Shown here: piece after piece, positions 25,466 through 35,164 of the stretch
Layout of the letters: each line of letters opens with the position of its first letter
Position numbering within the stretch: position 1 is the first letter of the stretch
Assembly: GCF_002252565.1 (NCBI RefSeq)
Contig: NZ_NPML01000029.1
Location: 186,001 to 250,000 of the forward strand
DNA from: Petroclostridium xylanilyticum
GTDB taxonomy: Bacteria; Bacillota; Clostridia; SK-Y3
Length of the DNA stretch: 64,000 bases
Direction: 5' to 3'
Notes under the pieces: generated by a model
Databases searched by the model: none
The model's input: only the letters and a program-made list of their open reading frames with translations
Told to the model about the DNA's origin: nothing
Made by a program: the position numbers and the translations under genes

Positions 25466-26271
25466 TGAAAAAGCTGTTATTTATCGTTCCTCTGGCGATT
25501 ATAACCGTAATTTCCGTATTTCCCTTTTATTTTGTGTTCGTGATGTCTACCCACACCACGGCAGAAATTTATAAAGGAGATATATTTTTTCCCGGATATG
25601 CTTTTATAGAAAATTTTAAGACTATCATTCATGGCGGTTTTTTACGTTACTATTGGAACAGCTTTTATATATCCGTTTTATCTGCCGCTTTATGTGTATT
25701 AGTCAGTGCATTAGCCGGTTTTGCATTGACAAAATATGATTTCAGGCTGAAAAAGCAGCTTACAACATTTATTATATTGACCATGATGGTTCCGGGCCAG
25801 ATTGCCATGATAGGATATGCTGTTCAGATGAGGCATCTTAAGCTTTCCGGGACGCACGTACCCCTCATTCTGATATGGGGTGCCAGTTCTTATGCTGTAT
25901 TTTTCATGATGCAGTACATGAAACAGTCGGTACCCAATGAAGTTATTGAAAGTGCACGGATAGACGGCTGTAATGAGCTGAGGATATTTTTTGAAATCGT
26001 AACAGCATTTATAAAGCCTGCTGTCGGAAGCTTGTTTATGCTGATATTTTTATGGTCATGGAACAGTTTCCTATTACAGATGATTATGATTAATAAAAAA
26101 GAATTGTTTACCATACCACTGGGCATACAATCTCTGGCGACAGCCTATACGCAGGATTGGGGGGCAAGAGGTGCAGCTTTGGCAGTATCGGTAATCCCTT
26201 TGCTCATCATATTTGCAATTGGTTCCAAGAGTTTCATAAAAGGATTGGCGGCAGGTGCTGTAAAAGGTTAA
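25465..26271 (+). CDS. Sugar ABC transporter permease (MalG-like)
   Basis: This second permease subunit of 268 residues has six helices and the EAA loop VIESARIDGCNELRIFFEIV. GTG 25465 overlaps the preceding TAG by 1 nt and is preceded by GAGGAGG, so the two permeases are translated together. It completes the membrane channel for the binding protein encoded at 22879. Confidence 0.9.
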   Translation: MKKLLFIVPLAIITVISVFPFYFVFVMSTHTTAEIYKGDIFFPGYAFIENFKTIIHGGFLRYYWNSFYISVLSAALCVLVSALAGFALTKYDFRLKKQLTTFIILTMMVPGQIAMIGYAVQMRHLKLSGTHVPLILIWGASSYAVFFMMQYMKQSVPNEVIESARIDGCNELRIFFEIVTAFIKPAVGSLFMLIFLWSWNSFLLQMIMINKKELFTIPLGIQSLATAYTQDWGARGAALAVSVIPLLIIFAIGSKSFIKGLAAGAVKG

Positions 26272-26283
26272 AATAATAGTGCG

Positions 26284-26333
26284 TTAACAGGCTCTAAGCC
26301 TTTCCGCAACGTTCTTTTCATAATATTCTTCAA
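26284..26333 (+). repeat. Dispersed intergenic repeat, copy 1
   Basis: The segment starts TTAACAGGCTCTAAGCCTTT and ends CATAATATTCTTCAA. The reverse complement of the element at 38841-38912 contains almost the same 50 bases. A shorter relative with TTAACAGGCTCTA is at 33798-33810. It lies in the 113-bp gap between the permease and GH35 genes. Confidence 0.6.
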
Positions 26334-26384
26334 AAATATTAAATGCGCCCAAAACTATTCAATACTATGGCTTGAGGTGCTGAC

Positions 26385-28730
26385 ATGAGAGAATACAGTA
26401 TCAATCTGGAAAATTCAAATAAGAAAATTTATTCAGGACACATAAAATTGGGAGGGACCAGTCTAACGGGGGACAAAATCAGTTTTACAAATTACTATAT
26501 GGAGCTGAATGGAAAGCCTTTTTTCGGGATATGCGGTGAATTCCACTTTAGCCGCTGTGATGAACGGTTCTGGGAAGATGAAATCATCAAAATGAAAATG
26601 TGCGGGATCAACATCATTGCTACTTATATTTTCTGGATCCACCATGAGGAGGAGCAAGGCGTTTTTGAATGGAGCGGTAATAAAAATCTCAGAAGTTTTA
26701 TCCATTTGTGTGCAAAGCATGGCTTATATGTAATCATAAGAATTGGACCTTTTGACCATGGGGAATGCCGAAATGGGGGAATGCCTGACTGGCTTTTCGG
26801 GCGTCCCTTTGATGTGCGGTCAAATGATGAGGAATATCTGGTATACGTGCGAAGGTTATACAGGGAAATAGGCAAACAGGTCAAGGGCTTATTGTATAAA
26901 GATGGCGGGCCGGTGATTGGCACCCAGATTGAAAATGAATATATGCACGCCGGGGCTCCATTGGAGATGACCACCGGCGTAAGTAATGAATGGTTGCCTG
27001 CCGGCAGGGATGGAATCGAACACATGAAAAAGTTAAAGCAGATTGCTATTGAATCAGGCATCGATACACCCATTTATACTTGTACAGCCTGGGGAGGGGC
27101 AGCCGCGCCGGAAGATGAAATGCTTCCTCTTTGGGGAGGCTATGCTTTCTGGCCGTGGATTTTTTATGGGGATGTCAAAGAACATCCTGCCACGCCTGAA
27201 TTTATTTTCAGGGACTACCACAATAATGCCATACCAAAATGCTACAATTTTGAACCGGGATATCCACCTGAAAGCTATCCGTATGCGTGTTGCGAAATGG
27301 GTGGAGGAATGACGGTATTCTATAAATACAGGTTCCAACTGCCTCCTGAAAGTGTTGAAGCGATGGCGCTGGTAAAAGCCGCAGGAGGATGCAATTTTGT
27401 TGGATATTATATGTTCCATGGTGGGTCGAACCCAACCGGGAAACATATAGTATATTTAAACGAGCACGCAACGCCTAAAATATCCTATGATTTCCAGGCT
27501 CCCATCGGTGAGTACGGGCAGATAAGAGAGCATTATAAAAGGCTCAAACTTCTCCATTATTTCTTTAAAGATTTTGAAGAAAGCCTGTGCAGCATGAAGA
27601 CAGTGCTTCCGTATAATACCGAAGATATGGATCCGTATGACATTGAAATACTGCGGTATGCGGCCAGAGTAAAAGATCGTGCAGGATTTTTGTTCATCAA
27701 CAACTATCAGGACCACGTCGAAACAAGAGAGCAAAAGGACTTTTGTATCCATCTGCAATTTGGCAGTGAAAAAATAACGATACCCGAAAAAGGCGGACTG
27801 ACTCTTGGAAAAGACGCCTGCTGTATCTTTCCCTTTAATTTGGAAATGGACGGGGTGCGGCTGAAATATGCGACAACGCAGTTGATTACATGTACCCAAC
27901 ACAATGGTGAAAAATATTACTTTTTCTTTATCCCGCCGGGAATGAAGGGAGAATATGGTTTTGATTCAATCCGGACTGACCGTATTGAGATTGACCATGG
28001 GGAGATCGAAAAGGACGGGGGAATCATCAGAGTCCGGGTCAATGAAGCCGGCATGAGCATTATTAAGCTGACTTCCTGTGAAGGCAATAAAATAAATCTA
28101 TGTACATTGACAAGAGAACAGGCTCTCAATCTATGGAAGGTTCATCTGTGGGGAAGAGAAAGATTAATTATCACCGACGCGAATCTTATTGTTTCGGAAA
28201 ATGAACTGAAATTAGAGTGTGTGGACAAGGAGACGATCAACTTTGGTATGTTCCCGGAAATAGAGGGGGAAGTATTGATTGCCGGTGCAAAAATCGGGGA
28301 ACCAATTAAAAGCGGAATATTTTCCGGTTATATGATCAATATACCTTATAAAAAAATTACGCCTGAAATCAATAAAATCAAAAAATCAAAAGCGGTTATC
28401 AGCTTTAAAGATAATTTATTCAATGGCCTGAAGGAAATTCTTCTCCGTGTTGATTATACGGGAGATATAGGCTATGCATTCATTGATGGCAGGCTTATCA
28501 ATGATAACTTCTGCAATGGCGCCGTCTGGGAAATTGGCCTTAAAAGATATGAGAGCGAGCTTGTTTCAAAGGGAATGTATATCCACATATCACCATTGAA
28601 AAAAGGAGCACATGTAAAAAGTGATTCGACAATGGCTGCACGGATGGAATTATGCGAACAGGAAATTGCAGAAATCCATTCGATTCAGGCGATACCGGTA
28701 TATGAAGTCTCAATAAAACAAAAGATGTGA
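26385..28730 (+). CDS. Glycoside hydrolase family 35 beta-galactosidase
   Basis: This enzyme of 781 residues lacks a signal peptide and so acts in the cytoplasm, releasing galactose from imported beta-galacto-oligosaccharides. The TIM-barrel landmarks FFGICGEFHFSRCDERFWED and VIIRIGPFDHGECRNGGMP fit the family. The acid/base is Glu185 (GTQIENEY) and the nucleophile about Glu304 (CCEMGGGM). The C-terminal half holds beta-sandwich domains. It lies between the oligosaccharide transporter and the secreted galactanase and is the expected next step in galactan breakdown. Substrate specificity is inferred from context. Confidence 0.93.
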   Translation: MREYSINLENSNKKIYSGHIKLGGTSLTGDKISFTNYYMELNGKPFFGICGEFHFSRCDERFWEDEIIKMKMCGINIIATYIFWIHHEEEQGVFEWSGNKNLRSFIHLCAKHGLYVIIRIGPFDHGECRNGGMPDWLFGRPFDVRSNDEEYLVYVRRLYREIGKQVKGLLYKDGGPVIGTQIENEYMHAGAPLEMTTGVSNEWLPAGRDGIEHMKKLKQIAIESGIDTPIYTCTAWGGAAAPEDEMLPLWGGYAFWPWIFYGDVKEHPATPEFIFRDYHNNAIPKCYNFEPGYPPESYPYACCEMGGGMTVFYKYRFQLPPESVEAMALVKAAGGCNFVGYYMFHGGSNPTGKHIVYLNEHATPKISYDFQAPIGEYGQIREHYKRLKLLHYFFKDFEESLCSMKTVLPYNTEDMDPYDIEILRYAARVKDRAGFLFINNYQDHVETREQKDFCIHLQFGSEKITIPEKGGLTLGKDACCIFPFNLEMDGVRLKYATTQLITCTQHNGEKYYFFFIPPGMKGEYGFDSIRTDRIEIDHGEIEKDGGIIRVRVNEAGMSIIKLTSCEGNKINLCTLTREQALNLWKVHLWGRERLIITDANLIVSENELKLECVDKETINFGMFPEIEGEVLIAGAKIGEPIKSGIFSGYMINIPYKKITPEINKIKKSKAVISFKDNLFNGLKEILLRVDYTGDIGYAFIDGRLINDNFCNGAVWEIGLKRYESELVSKGMYIHISPLKKGAHVKSDSTMAARMELCEQEIAEIHSIQAIPVYEVSIKQKM

Positions 28731-28825
28731 TAAAAATTCACCATTATTTTATCATTATCAATGTAATTGTAAGGGTTGGAAGGATAATATAGCTGGCCTT
28801 TAAACTGATTAGAAGGAGGAATAAC

Positions 28826-31800
28826 ATGAAACATTTGAAAAATACTGTTGTTAGTATAATCATGTTTGCAGTGGTATTTTCAATATTTGCGCCAACATAT
28901 GCTTCTGAGACGGTCGCAGAAAGCATTTGCGTAAATCCTATTAAAGGGCTTAACCCTGATTTCATCATGGGTGCAGACATTTCAATGCTGGCCGAAATTG
29001 AAAAAAACGGCGGAAGGTATTATGATCAGAACGGAGTAGAAAAGGATTGTCTCCAGATTCTGAAAGAACATGGAATAAACTGGATAAGGCTTAGGCTTTG
29101 GAACGACCCTACAACCGACGCAAATGGAAAAGCAGGAAATGATATCGTAACAGTTAATGGAAGTCCGGCACCCGAGGGAACACAAGCCGGAGGCGGTAAC
29201 TGTGATGAAGCCACTATAACAGGGCTTGCGGTCAGAGCAAAGGGGCTTGGCTTTAAGGTATTGCTTGACTTCCATTACAGTGATTTCTGGGCTGACCCCG
29301 GAAAGCAGACAAAGCCGAAAGCTTGGGAAGAACTGACAGGAGAAGGTTTGCAAGATGCAGTATATCATTATACCAAAACCGTGCTCAACAATATGAAGAA
29401 CGCCGGTGCAATGCCAGACATGGTACAGATCGGAAACGAAACAAACAGCGGAATGCTGTGGCCAGACGGTAAAACGTCCAATGGCTACGCCGGATGGATA
29501 GGATTGATTAATGCGGCCACAAAAGCTGTAAGGGAAGTGGGAGGAACAAATACCAAAATAATGATTCATCTTGCCGATGGTGGGGATAATGTTTTGTACA
29601 GAAGGGTTTTTGATAAACTTACAGATTTTTCCGATGCTACAGACTATATTGCATCAGCTGATAAATATAACGAGGGAAAGAGTGGGATAGATTTTGATGT
29701 GATAGGTTTGTCCTATTATCCATTTTGGCATGGTTCTTTGGATAAATTCAAAGCTAACATTGACGATATTGCCAAAAGATATGGAAAGGAAATTGCTGTG
29801 GCCGAGATTGGCTACGGTTATACCTTTGCAAACGGGGACAGCCAAAGCAATGCCTTCGGAGAAGGTATGGACGAGATCGGAGGTTATCAGGCCACCGTTC
29901 AGGGACAGGCACAGCTGTTAAGGGATGTCATGGAGGCTGTTTCACAGATTAAGGATAGTGAAGGAAACAGCAAAGGGATAGGTGTATTCTATTGGGCGCC
30001 TGAGTGGATTCCTGTTTTGGACGACAAAGGCAATAATCTTGCAGGATGGATCACAGGTCAAGGAAATGATAGTGAAAACAGGGCACTTTTCGATTTTAAC
30101 GGGAAAGTTCTTCCATCAATTAATGTTTTCAAGGATGTTAGAAAGAGTGTATCTGAACTACCTGAAGGCAAGCTTTATTCAGCAAAAATAATAAAGTTGC
30201 GTCCAGCAAGCGCTACAGTAACAGTCTCTGAAACGTCTGAACTGCCTGCTACCGTAAAGGCCGAATACAGCGACGGAACAATAAGGGATGTCTGCGTAAA
30301 ATGGGATAATATTAAATCTTCAGATCTTTTAAAACTGCATACAATTACTGTATACGGCAGTGTGGAGGGGACTACTGAAAAAGCCGTATTAAACCTTAAC
30401 GTGATAGGAAAGAAAAATTATGTAAAAGATTACAGTTTTGAATCCAGTAATTTGTCGAATTGGACGGTCACCAGAGATTCCGACAGTGTTCAGGCTTACA
30501 TTGAGAGCAGTCCCGGCAACAACGCATATACGGGAGACAGGGTGTTTCACTACTACATTTCCCCCAATTCGTCCGGTTTTACCGTGCAGCAGACAATTAC
30601 CGGCCTTCCAAACGGAACTTATACCTTGAAGGTCGTATCCCACGGCGGGGATTACGGTACGGTTGAAAGATATTTGTTTGCCAAGGATTACGGCGGAGAA
30701 GAAAAAAAGGTGAGTTTTGCCAATACCGGATGGCGGGATTGGAAACAACCTGAAATTAAGAACATTAACGTTACAAACGGCCAGTGTACGATAGGTGTCA
30801 GGATTGTTACCGCGGGAAGTGGCACATGGGGCAAACTGGACGATTTTGAGCTTTACCCGGACCTTTCTTCAGCCAATCTGGCTTTGCCGTATTCCATAAG
30901 TGCAGGTTCCAACTTTACGGTTAAGCTTTCGTACAGCAACCTGATTTACAATGTATATGCCCAGGACATAGCCATAAATTATGATAAGGACAAGCTTGAA
31001 TTTGTAGACGCAGTCGGTGCAAGCAGCGATATAAAAGTACTGAGCAAAGACACTGAGATACCCGGAATGGTAAGGATTATTGCCGCAAATACAGGTACTG
31101 GAGGGTTATCTTGGAATGCAGATGTGCTTAGTCTTTTCTTCAAGGCAAAAAGTGGGTCTATCGGAACAGACGACATAACCATCTCAAGAGTGCTGATGGG
31201 AACAGCCCCTGAAGGATCTGTGGTAGAACCGGCAGGATTGACAACCACAAGAACAGCCAAACCAAGCAGTAGCAGCAATGGCAGCAGCAGAGCAGATTCG
31301 CCTTCCGTTCCTGTGGAAACGACGCCTTCGACAAGCAGCGAGTTAGTAAAAGTGGCGGTTAAAACGCCTGTTGTAGAAAACGGTATAGTAAAAATTTCCG
31401 TAGACGAAATTGCGCTTAAAAATGCTTTTGAAACTGTTCAAGAGGATGCCAAAGGCATGAAAACTGTGCTTGTCTCAGTGGACAAAATTGAAGGACGGTC
31501 CGCGTATGAGGTAATTCTTCCAGCTGCAAGCCTTGCAACAAAAGATTTAAAATATATGATAAAAATTGATACAGGCATAGGAATGATAATTGTGCCTGCT
31601 AATATGCTGAGCATTTCTGAAACTCAGGGAGTGCAAAAAGTGAGTATTGTAATGACCAAAGCGGATAAGGCCGGCCTTGGTAATACGCTTGAAGCACAAA
31701 TATTGGATAGGCCGATAATAGAGATTAAGGTAAAACTTGATGAAAAAGAAATATCATGGGATAATCCTGATGCTCCTGTTACAGTATCCATTCCTTATAC

Positions 31801-32506
31801 GCCAGCTGCTGAAGAATTGAAGGTTCAAGAACATATCGTTGTATGGCATATAGATGATAGCGGAAATATTGCGGTGGTTCCGAATTCAAAGTATGATGCA
31901 ACCAGAGGAGGGGTTGTATTTTCTACGACACATTTCAGCAAATTTGCAGTTGCATTTGTGCATAAAACATTTGATGATATGGATCAATTTGAATGGGCGA
32001 AGAAACCTATACAGGTCCTTGCATCTAAAGGCATAGTCAAAGGTACTTCCGAGACAACGTTTACACCGGAAAAAAATATAACAAGGGCCGAGTATATTGT
32101 AATGCTTGTCAGAGCATTTGGTCTCACTGCAAAAGTGGATGGGAACTTTAACGATGTAAAAAGCACCGATTACTATTACCAAGCCGTTGGTATTGCCAAA
32201 AAGTTGGGGATAGTCACAGGGACTGACAATAACAACTTCAATCCCGGAGAAAGCATTACAAGGCAGGATTTGATGGTGTTGACGGCAAGAGCTCTTAAAG
32301 CAGCTAAAAGACTGTCGTCTGAGGGTTTTGCAGAAGATTTGGAAAAGTTCAAGGATGTATCGGAAATATCAGATTACGCATTGGAATCTGTTTCAGTACT
32401 TGTAAATAAAGGTATTGTAAACGGCAGAAATGGACTTATCCATCCAAAAGACGATGCTTCCAGGGCGGAAGCGGCAGTAATTATATATAGAGCGTCAAAA
32501 AATTAA
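28826..32506 (+). CDS. Secreted GH53 endo-beta-1,4-galactanase with CBM-like, cohesin-like and SLH modules
   Basis: This extracellular enzyme of 1226 residues cleaves the beta-1,4-galactan side chains of pectin. Visible modules in order are: signal peptide (1 to about 27); GH53 barrel (about 45-430) with acid/base Glu205 (QIGNETNSG) and nucleophile Glu327 (VAEIGYGY); an Ig-like domain (about 453-525); a carbohydrate-binding-like sandwich (about 529-680, NYVKDYSFESSNLSNW); a cohesin-like domain (about 682-808, VYAQDIAINYDKDKLEFVDA); a Ser/Pro linker; a domain common in S-layer proteins (about 836-1045); and three SLH repeats (about 1054-1226). SLH repeats bind the cell-wall secondary polymer. 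The cohesin-like module could recruit a dockerin protein such as the one encoded next. AAGGAGG precedes the ATG. Confidence 0.93.
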   Translation: MKHLKNTVVSIIMFAVVFSIFAPTYASETVAESICVNPIKGLNPDFIMGADISMLAEIEKNGGRYYDQNGVEKDCLQILKEHGINWIRLRLWNDPTTDANGKAGNDIVTVNGSPAPEGTQAGGGNCDEATITGLAVRAKGLGFKVLLDFHYSDFWADPGKQTKPKAWEELTGEGLQDAVYHYTKTVLNNMKNAGAMPDMVQIGNETNSGMLWPDGKTSNGYAGWIGLINAATKAVREVGGTNTKIMIHLADGGDNVLYRRVFDKLTDFSDATDYIASADKYNEGKSGIDFDVIGLSYYPFWHGSLDKFKANIDDIAKRYGKEIAVAEIGYGYTFANGDSQSNAFGEGMDEIGGYQATVQGQAQLLRDVMEAVSQIKDSEGNSKGIGVFYWAPEWIPVLDDKGNNLAGWITGQGNDSENRALFDFNGKVLPSINVFKDVRKSVSELPEGKLYSAKIIKLRPASATVTVSETSELPATVKAEYSDGTIRDVCVKWDNIKSSDLLKLHTITVYGSVEGTTEKAVLNLNVIGKKNYVKDYSFESSNLSNWTVTRDSDSVQAYIESSPGNNAYTGDRVFHYYISPNSSGFTVQQTITGLPNGTYTLKVVSHGGDYGTVERYLFAKDYGGEEKKVSFANTGWRDWKQPEIKNINVTNGQCTIGVRIVTAGSGTWGKLDDFELYPDLSSANLALPYSISAGSNFTVKLSYSNLIYNVYAQDIAINYDKDKLEFVDAVGASSDIKVLSKDTEIPGMVRIIAANTGTGGLSWNADVLSLFFKAKSGSIGTDDITISRVLMGTAPEGSVVEPAGLTTTRTAKPSSSSNGSSRADSPSVPVETTPSTSSELVKVAVKTPVVENGIVKISVDEIALKNAFETVQEDAKGMKTVLVSVDKIEGRSAYEVILPAASLATKDLKYMIKIDTGIGMIIVPANMLSISETQGVQKVSIVMTKADKAGLGNTLEAQILDRPIIEIKVKLDEKEISWDNPDAPVTVSIPYTPAAEELKVQEHIVVWHIDDSGNIAVVPNSKYDATRGGVVFSTTHFSKFAVAFVHKTFDDMDQFEWAKKPIQVLASKGIVKGTSETTFTPEKNITRAEYIVMLVRAFGLTAKVDGNFNDVKSTDYYYQAVGIAKKLGIVTGTDNNNFNPGESITRQDLMVLTARALKAAKRLSSEGFAEDLEKFKDVSEISDYALESVSVLVNKGIVNGRNGLIHPKDDASRAEAAVIIYRASKN

Positions 32507-32647
32507 TAATTTGGTGTTGAACATGTTTAGACGCATGGATACGGAAACATGTTCCGGCATGCTGTATGAATAAAGTGTATAAGGTGCTGGAAACGGCGTT
32601 TATCACCTTTTTGAAAACTATATGCAATATTGTAGGAGGAAAACTGC

Positions 32648-33679
32648 ATGAGAAATAAAACTAAATTCTTATCAGTTATACTGTCAGTGTTTCTACTGGC
32701 AGGAACTTTGGTTCCAAATGCGGTGGTATTGGCAGTTGAACAGACCAACTATGTGGTAAATGGAGACTTTGAAACTGATAGCGATTCAAATTGGAAACCG
32801 GACAACTGGATGGTATCGTCTGGCATTGAACCGCATACATGGCTGAGCGGTTCGGAAAACAAGGTATTGAGCATAAAGTCTACAGGTGTCGAAAACAGAG
32901 GGACCGTAACACAAGCTGTGTATGGCACAGACGGCGACAGACTGCCTGACGGTATATACACGCTGGAAGCGAAGATACAGGGGGATATAAGTGGAATCGA
33001 ATCATTGAAATTGTTTGTGACTGATACGGATGAATCGGACGAAACCAGTGAAGAATGTAAAGATCAAATAAACTCCAGTGAATTTACTACTTTGAAACTT
33101 GAAAATGTCAAAGTAACTGCGGGAAGATGCACAATCGGCATAGCAGTAGAACTTAACAATAGTTTGGCTGAATGGGCGTGGATACTGGATATAGACGACA
33201 TTTCGTTTTATAAGACAAGAAATATCGGTGAACAATTGCCGGTTGTCCAATCGGTGGAAAATCCAGAACCTATAAGCACGGTGGTGAACGAGGTGCCAAA
33301 ACTTCCGAAAACCGTAAAAGCATATTTGTCCAATGGTACTACTATAGATGCCGATGTGAACTGGATTTTGCCAAATCCGAATTTGTACACAGGAGAAGGT
33401 ACGATAGGAACGAGCTTTACGGTAAACGGAACCATAAGAGACAAGGTCGCCGAAACGGATATTCCTGTTGAAATTAATGTTACTGTCACATACAAGACGT
33501 TTGACCTAAATGGCGACGGGAGAGTTGATGTTGGAGACCTTGCAATAGCGGCGTACTATTATGGGACAGATTCAAATAATGATAACTGGCATAACATAGA
33601 AACTTATGATATCAACGGAGACGGAAAGATTGATCTAACAGAGCTTCAATTGATTGCTATTAAGATTGCAAACAACTAA
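32648..33679 (+). CDS. Secreted CBM-like protein with C-terminal dockerin-like module
   Basis: This non-catalytic-looking protein of 343 residues has a signal peptide (cleavage near VLAVE). A sandwich domain beginning NYVVNGDFETDSDSNWKPDN resembles the binding module of the adjacent galactanase. An Ig-like domain (about 203-280) shares the pattern of the one in the galactanase. The dockerin-like end (285-343) has two calcium-loop repeats, DLNGDGRVDVGD and DINGDGKIDLTE, each followed by a helix. Dockerins bind cohesins, and the neighbouring gene encodes a cohesin-like module, so the pair may assemble on the cell surface. It could add galactan-binding capacity. The two loops differ from the classical Ser-Thr recognition positions, so partner specificity is uncertain. 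Confidence 0.85.
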   Translation: MRNKTKFLSVILSVFLLAGTLVPNAVVLAVEQTNYVVNGDFETDSDSNWKPDNWMVSSGIEPHTWLSGSENKVLSIKSTGVENRGTVTQAVYGTDGDRLPDGIYTLEAKIQGDISGIESLKLFVTDTDESDETSEECKDQINSSEFTTLKLENVKVTAGRCTIGIAVELNNSLAEWAWILDIDDISFYKTRNIGEQLPVVQSVENPEPISTVVNEVPKLPKTVKAYLSNGTTIDADVNWILPNPNLYTGEGTIGTSFTVNGTIRDKVAETDIPVEINVTVTYKTFDLNGDGRVDVGDLAIAAYYYGTDSNNDNWHNIETYDINGDGKIDLTELQLIAIKIANN

Positions 33680-33718
33680 AAAAACAAAAAAGAATGTTAT
33701 CCAAATACTCAAGCCACA

Positions 33719-33809
33719 AGAGCCTGTAAACTTGTGTCTTAGGTCAGTAGGGCACAACTTCCTCCGCTTAGAAATGCCCCCTGAACCCAGCCGCAAGTTA
33801 ACAGGCTCT
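33719..33809. repeat. Palindromic element sharing the TTAACAGGCTCTA core
   Basis: AGAGCCTGTAAACTTG (33719-33734) and CAAGTTAACAGGCTCT (33794-33809) pair at 15 of 16 positions. The interior has further partly complementary segments (AGTAGGGCA with TGCCCCCT). It lies after the last gene of the galactan island. The core is shared with the repeats at 26284 and 38841. The rest of 33680-33975 holds no recognisable gene. Confidence 0.55.
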
Positions 33810-33975
33810 AGGACTTTTCGAAGTTTTTTACGTAATATATCGATAACCAGCATTAATGGTTAAAAATAAATTAATGCAGTTATCGATGAAATTAAGCGAC
33901 TTTAAAACAAACAGTATTTAGTTTTAAAGTTGGTTAATTATAAAAAATAAATACGCAAAAAATTATTAAAAAGTA

Positions 33976-34023
33976 TTGACAATTATTTGGTAGGTAATTA
34001 TAATAAAATTGTAATCATTACAA
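33976..34023 (+). promoter_or_regulatory. perR-rubrerythrin promoter with Per box
   Basis: TTGACA (33976-33981), 17 nt, and TATAAT (33999-34004) form a consensus promoter. TTGTAAT-C-ATTACAA (34009-34023) is a perfect 7-1-7 inverted repeat of the PerR/Fur operator type placed over the expected start of transcription. Autorepression by the downstream regulator is the natural reading. Confidence 0.85.
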
Positions 34024-34086
34024 AAATGGAAATAATACATTTGCTTTAATAACAAATCTTTGCAAGAATGGAGATATTTTACCAAT

Positions 34087-34500
34087 ATGATTAAAAATAT
34101 TAGTGAGTATCTAATTGACCACAATATAAAGCCATCTTATCCCAGAATTAAGATATATGAGTATCTGGTAACAAAAAAAAACCATCCAACGGTGGATGAA
34201 ATATATAGTGAACTGGTAAAAGAATTACCCACATTATCAAAGACAACAGTATATAATACTTTGGACCTTTTAATAGACGCCAATATTGCAAGGGTTGTTA
34301 CAATTGAAGAAAATGAGACAAGATATGATGCCGATATATCTGACCATGGGCATTTTAAATGCGAGAAATGCGGTCATGTTTTTGATTTTCAGATTCATGT
34401 AGAAAGCATTGAAACAAAGAATTTAGATGGTTTTAAAATAAACGAGAAAAATGTGTATTATAAAGGCATTTGTCCAAAATGTCTTTTAAATAAAAATTGA
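34087..34500 (+). CDS. perR: Fur-family peroxide-responsive repressor (PerR-like)
   Basis: This 137-residue metal-dependent repressor has an N-terminal winged helix (SYPRIKIYEYLVTKKNHPTV, LSKTTVYNTLDLL) and a C-terminal dimerisation part with the structural zinc cysteines CEKCG and CPKC. DISDHGHFKC carries the His/Asp metal-site residues. PerR identity over Fur is suggested by the adjacent rubrerythrin gene and the Per box upstream, not by direct assay. ATG 34087 gives a normal family length; the upstream TTG at 34060 lacks a ribosome site. The gene lies 12 nt from rubrerythrin, in one operon. Confidence 0.88.
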   Translation: MIKNISEYLIDHNIKPSYPRIKIYEYLVTKKNHPTVDEIYSELVKELPTLSKTTVYNTLDLLIDANIARVVTIEENETRYDADISDHGHFKCEKCGHVFDFQIHVESIETKNLDGFKINEKNVYYKGICPKCLLNKN

Positions 34501-34512
34501 GGAGGTATATCA

Positions 34513-35097
34513 ATGAAATCATTAAAAGGTACAAAAACTGCTGAAAACTTGATGAAAGCCTTTGCCGGCGAGTCACAGGCAAGAAACCGATATACATATT
34601 ACGCATCGGTAGCCAAGAAGGAAGGGTATATACAAATTTCCAACTTGTTTACCGAAACGGCTGAAAATGAAAAGGAACATGCAAAAAGATTTTTCAAATT
34701 CCTGAATGAAAGCCTAAATGGCGAAATGGTTGAAATCAATGCCTGCTATCCTGTTGCTCTTGGTGATACCAAAGCCAACCTGCTTGCAGCAGCTAATGGT
34801 GAAAATGAAGAATGGTCAGACCTTTATCCTGAATTTGCCAAAGTTGCCGATGAAGAAGGATTTCCTGCCGTAGCAGTAGTGTTCAGAAAAATTGCTGAAG
34901 TAGAAAAACACCATGAAACCCGTTACAGAAAATTACTTGAAAACTTGGAAAAAGAGACGGTCTTTAAGAAAGATACTGCTGTCCGCTGGAAGTGCAATAA
35001 CTGCGGATATATCCATGAAGGCGGCAGTGCCCCTGAAACATGTCCGGCATGCGCACATCCTCAAGGATACTTTGAAGTTTTTGTGGAAACTTATTAA
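34513..35097 (+). CDS. rbr: Rubrerythrin
   Basis: This 194-residue non-haem iron peroxidase protects anaerobes from hydrogen peroxide. The N-terminal ferritin-like four-helix domain has diiron ligands in [22 protein letters not shown] and [11 protein letters not shown]. The C-terminal rubredoxin domain has CNNCGY and [15 protein letters not shown]-type ribosome site GGAGGT (34500 onward) precedes the ATG. It is co-transcribed with the PerR-like regulator and probably derepressed by peroxide. A perfect 20-bp stem terminator follows. Confidence 0.97.
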   Translation: MKSLKGTKTAENLMKAFAGESQARNRYTYYASVAKKEGYIQISNLFTETAENEKEHAKRFFKFLNESLNGEMVEINACYPVALGDTKANLLAAANGENEEWSDLYPEFAKVADEEGFPAVAVVFRKIAEVEKHHETRYRKLLENLEKETVFKKDTAVRWKCNNCGYIHEGGSAPETCPACAHPQGYFEVFVETY

Positions 35098-35108
35098 TAA
35101 GATTCAGC

Positions 35109-35157
35109 AAGAAAAGCTGCAGATAATATGAGATGTATTATCTGCAGCTTTTCTTAT
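35109..35157 (+). terminator. Terminator after rubrerythrin
   Basis: A perfect 20-bp stem is formed by 35109-35128 (starts AAGAAAAGCTGC) and 35136-35155, with a 7-nt loop. The last bases of the 3' arm are T-rich (TTTTCTTATT). Confidence 0.9.
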
Positions 35158-35164
35158 TAATAAG

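Noticed and set aside
31270-31340. Possible frameshift or gene fusion at the Ser-rich linker of the galactanase
   Set aside because: The frame is continuous and a Ser/Pro/Thr linker between modules is normal in secreted multidomain enzymes.
33654-33863. 69-codon open frame after the dockerin gene
   Set aside because: It runs through a palindromic repeat element and has no ribosome site.
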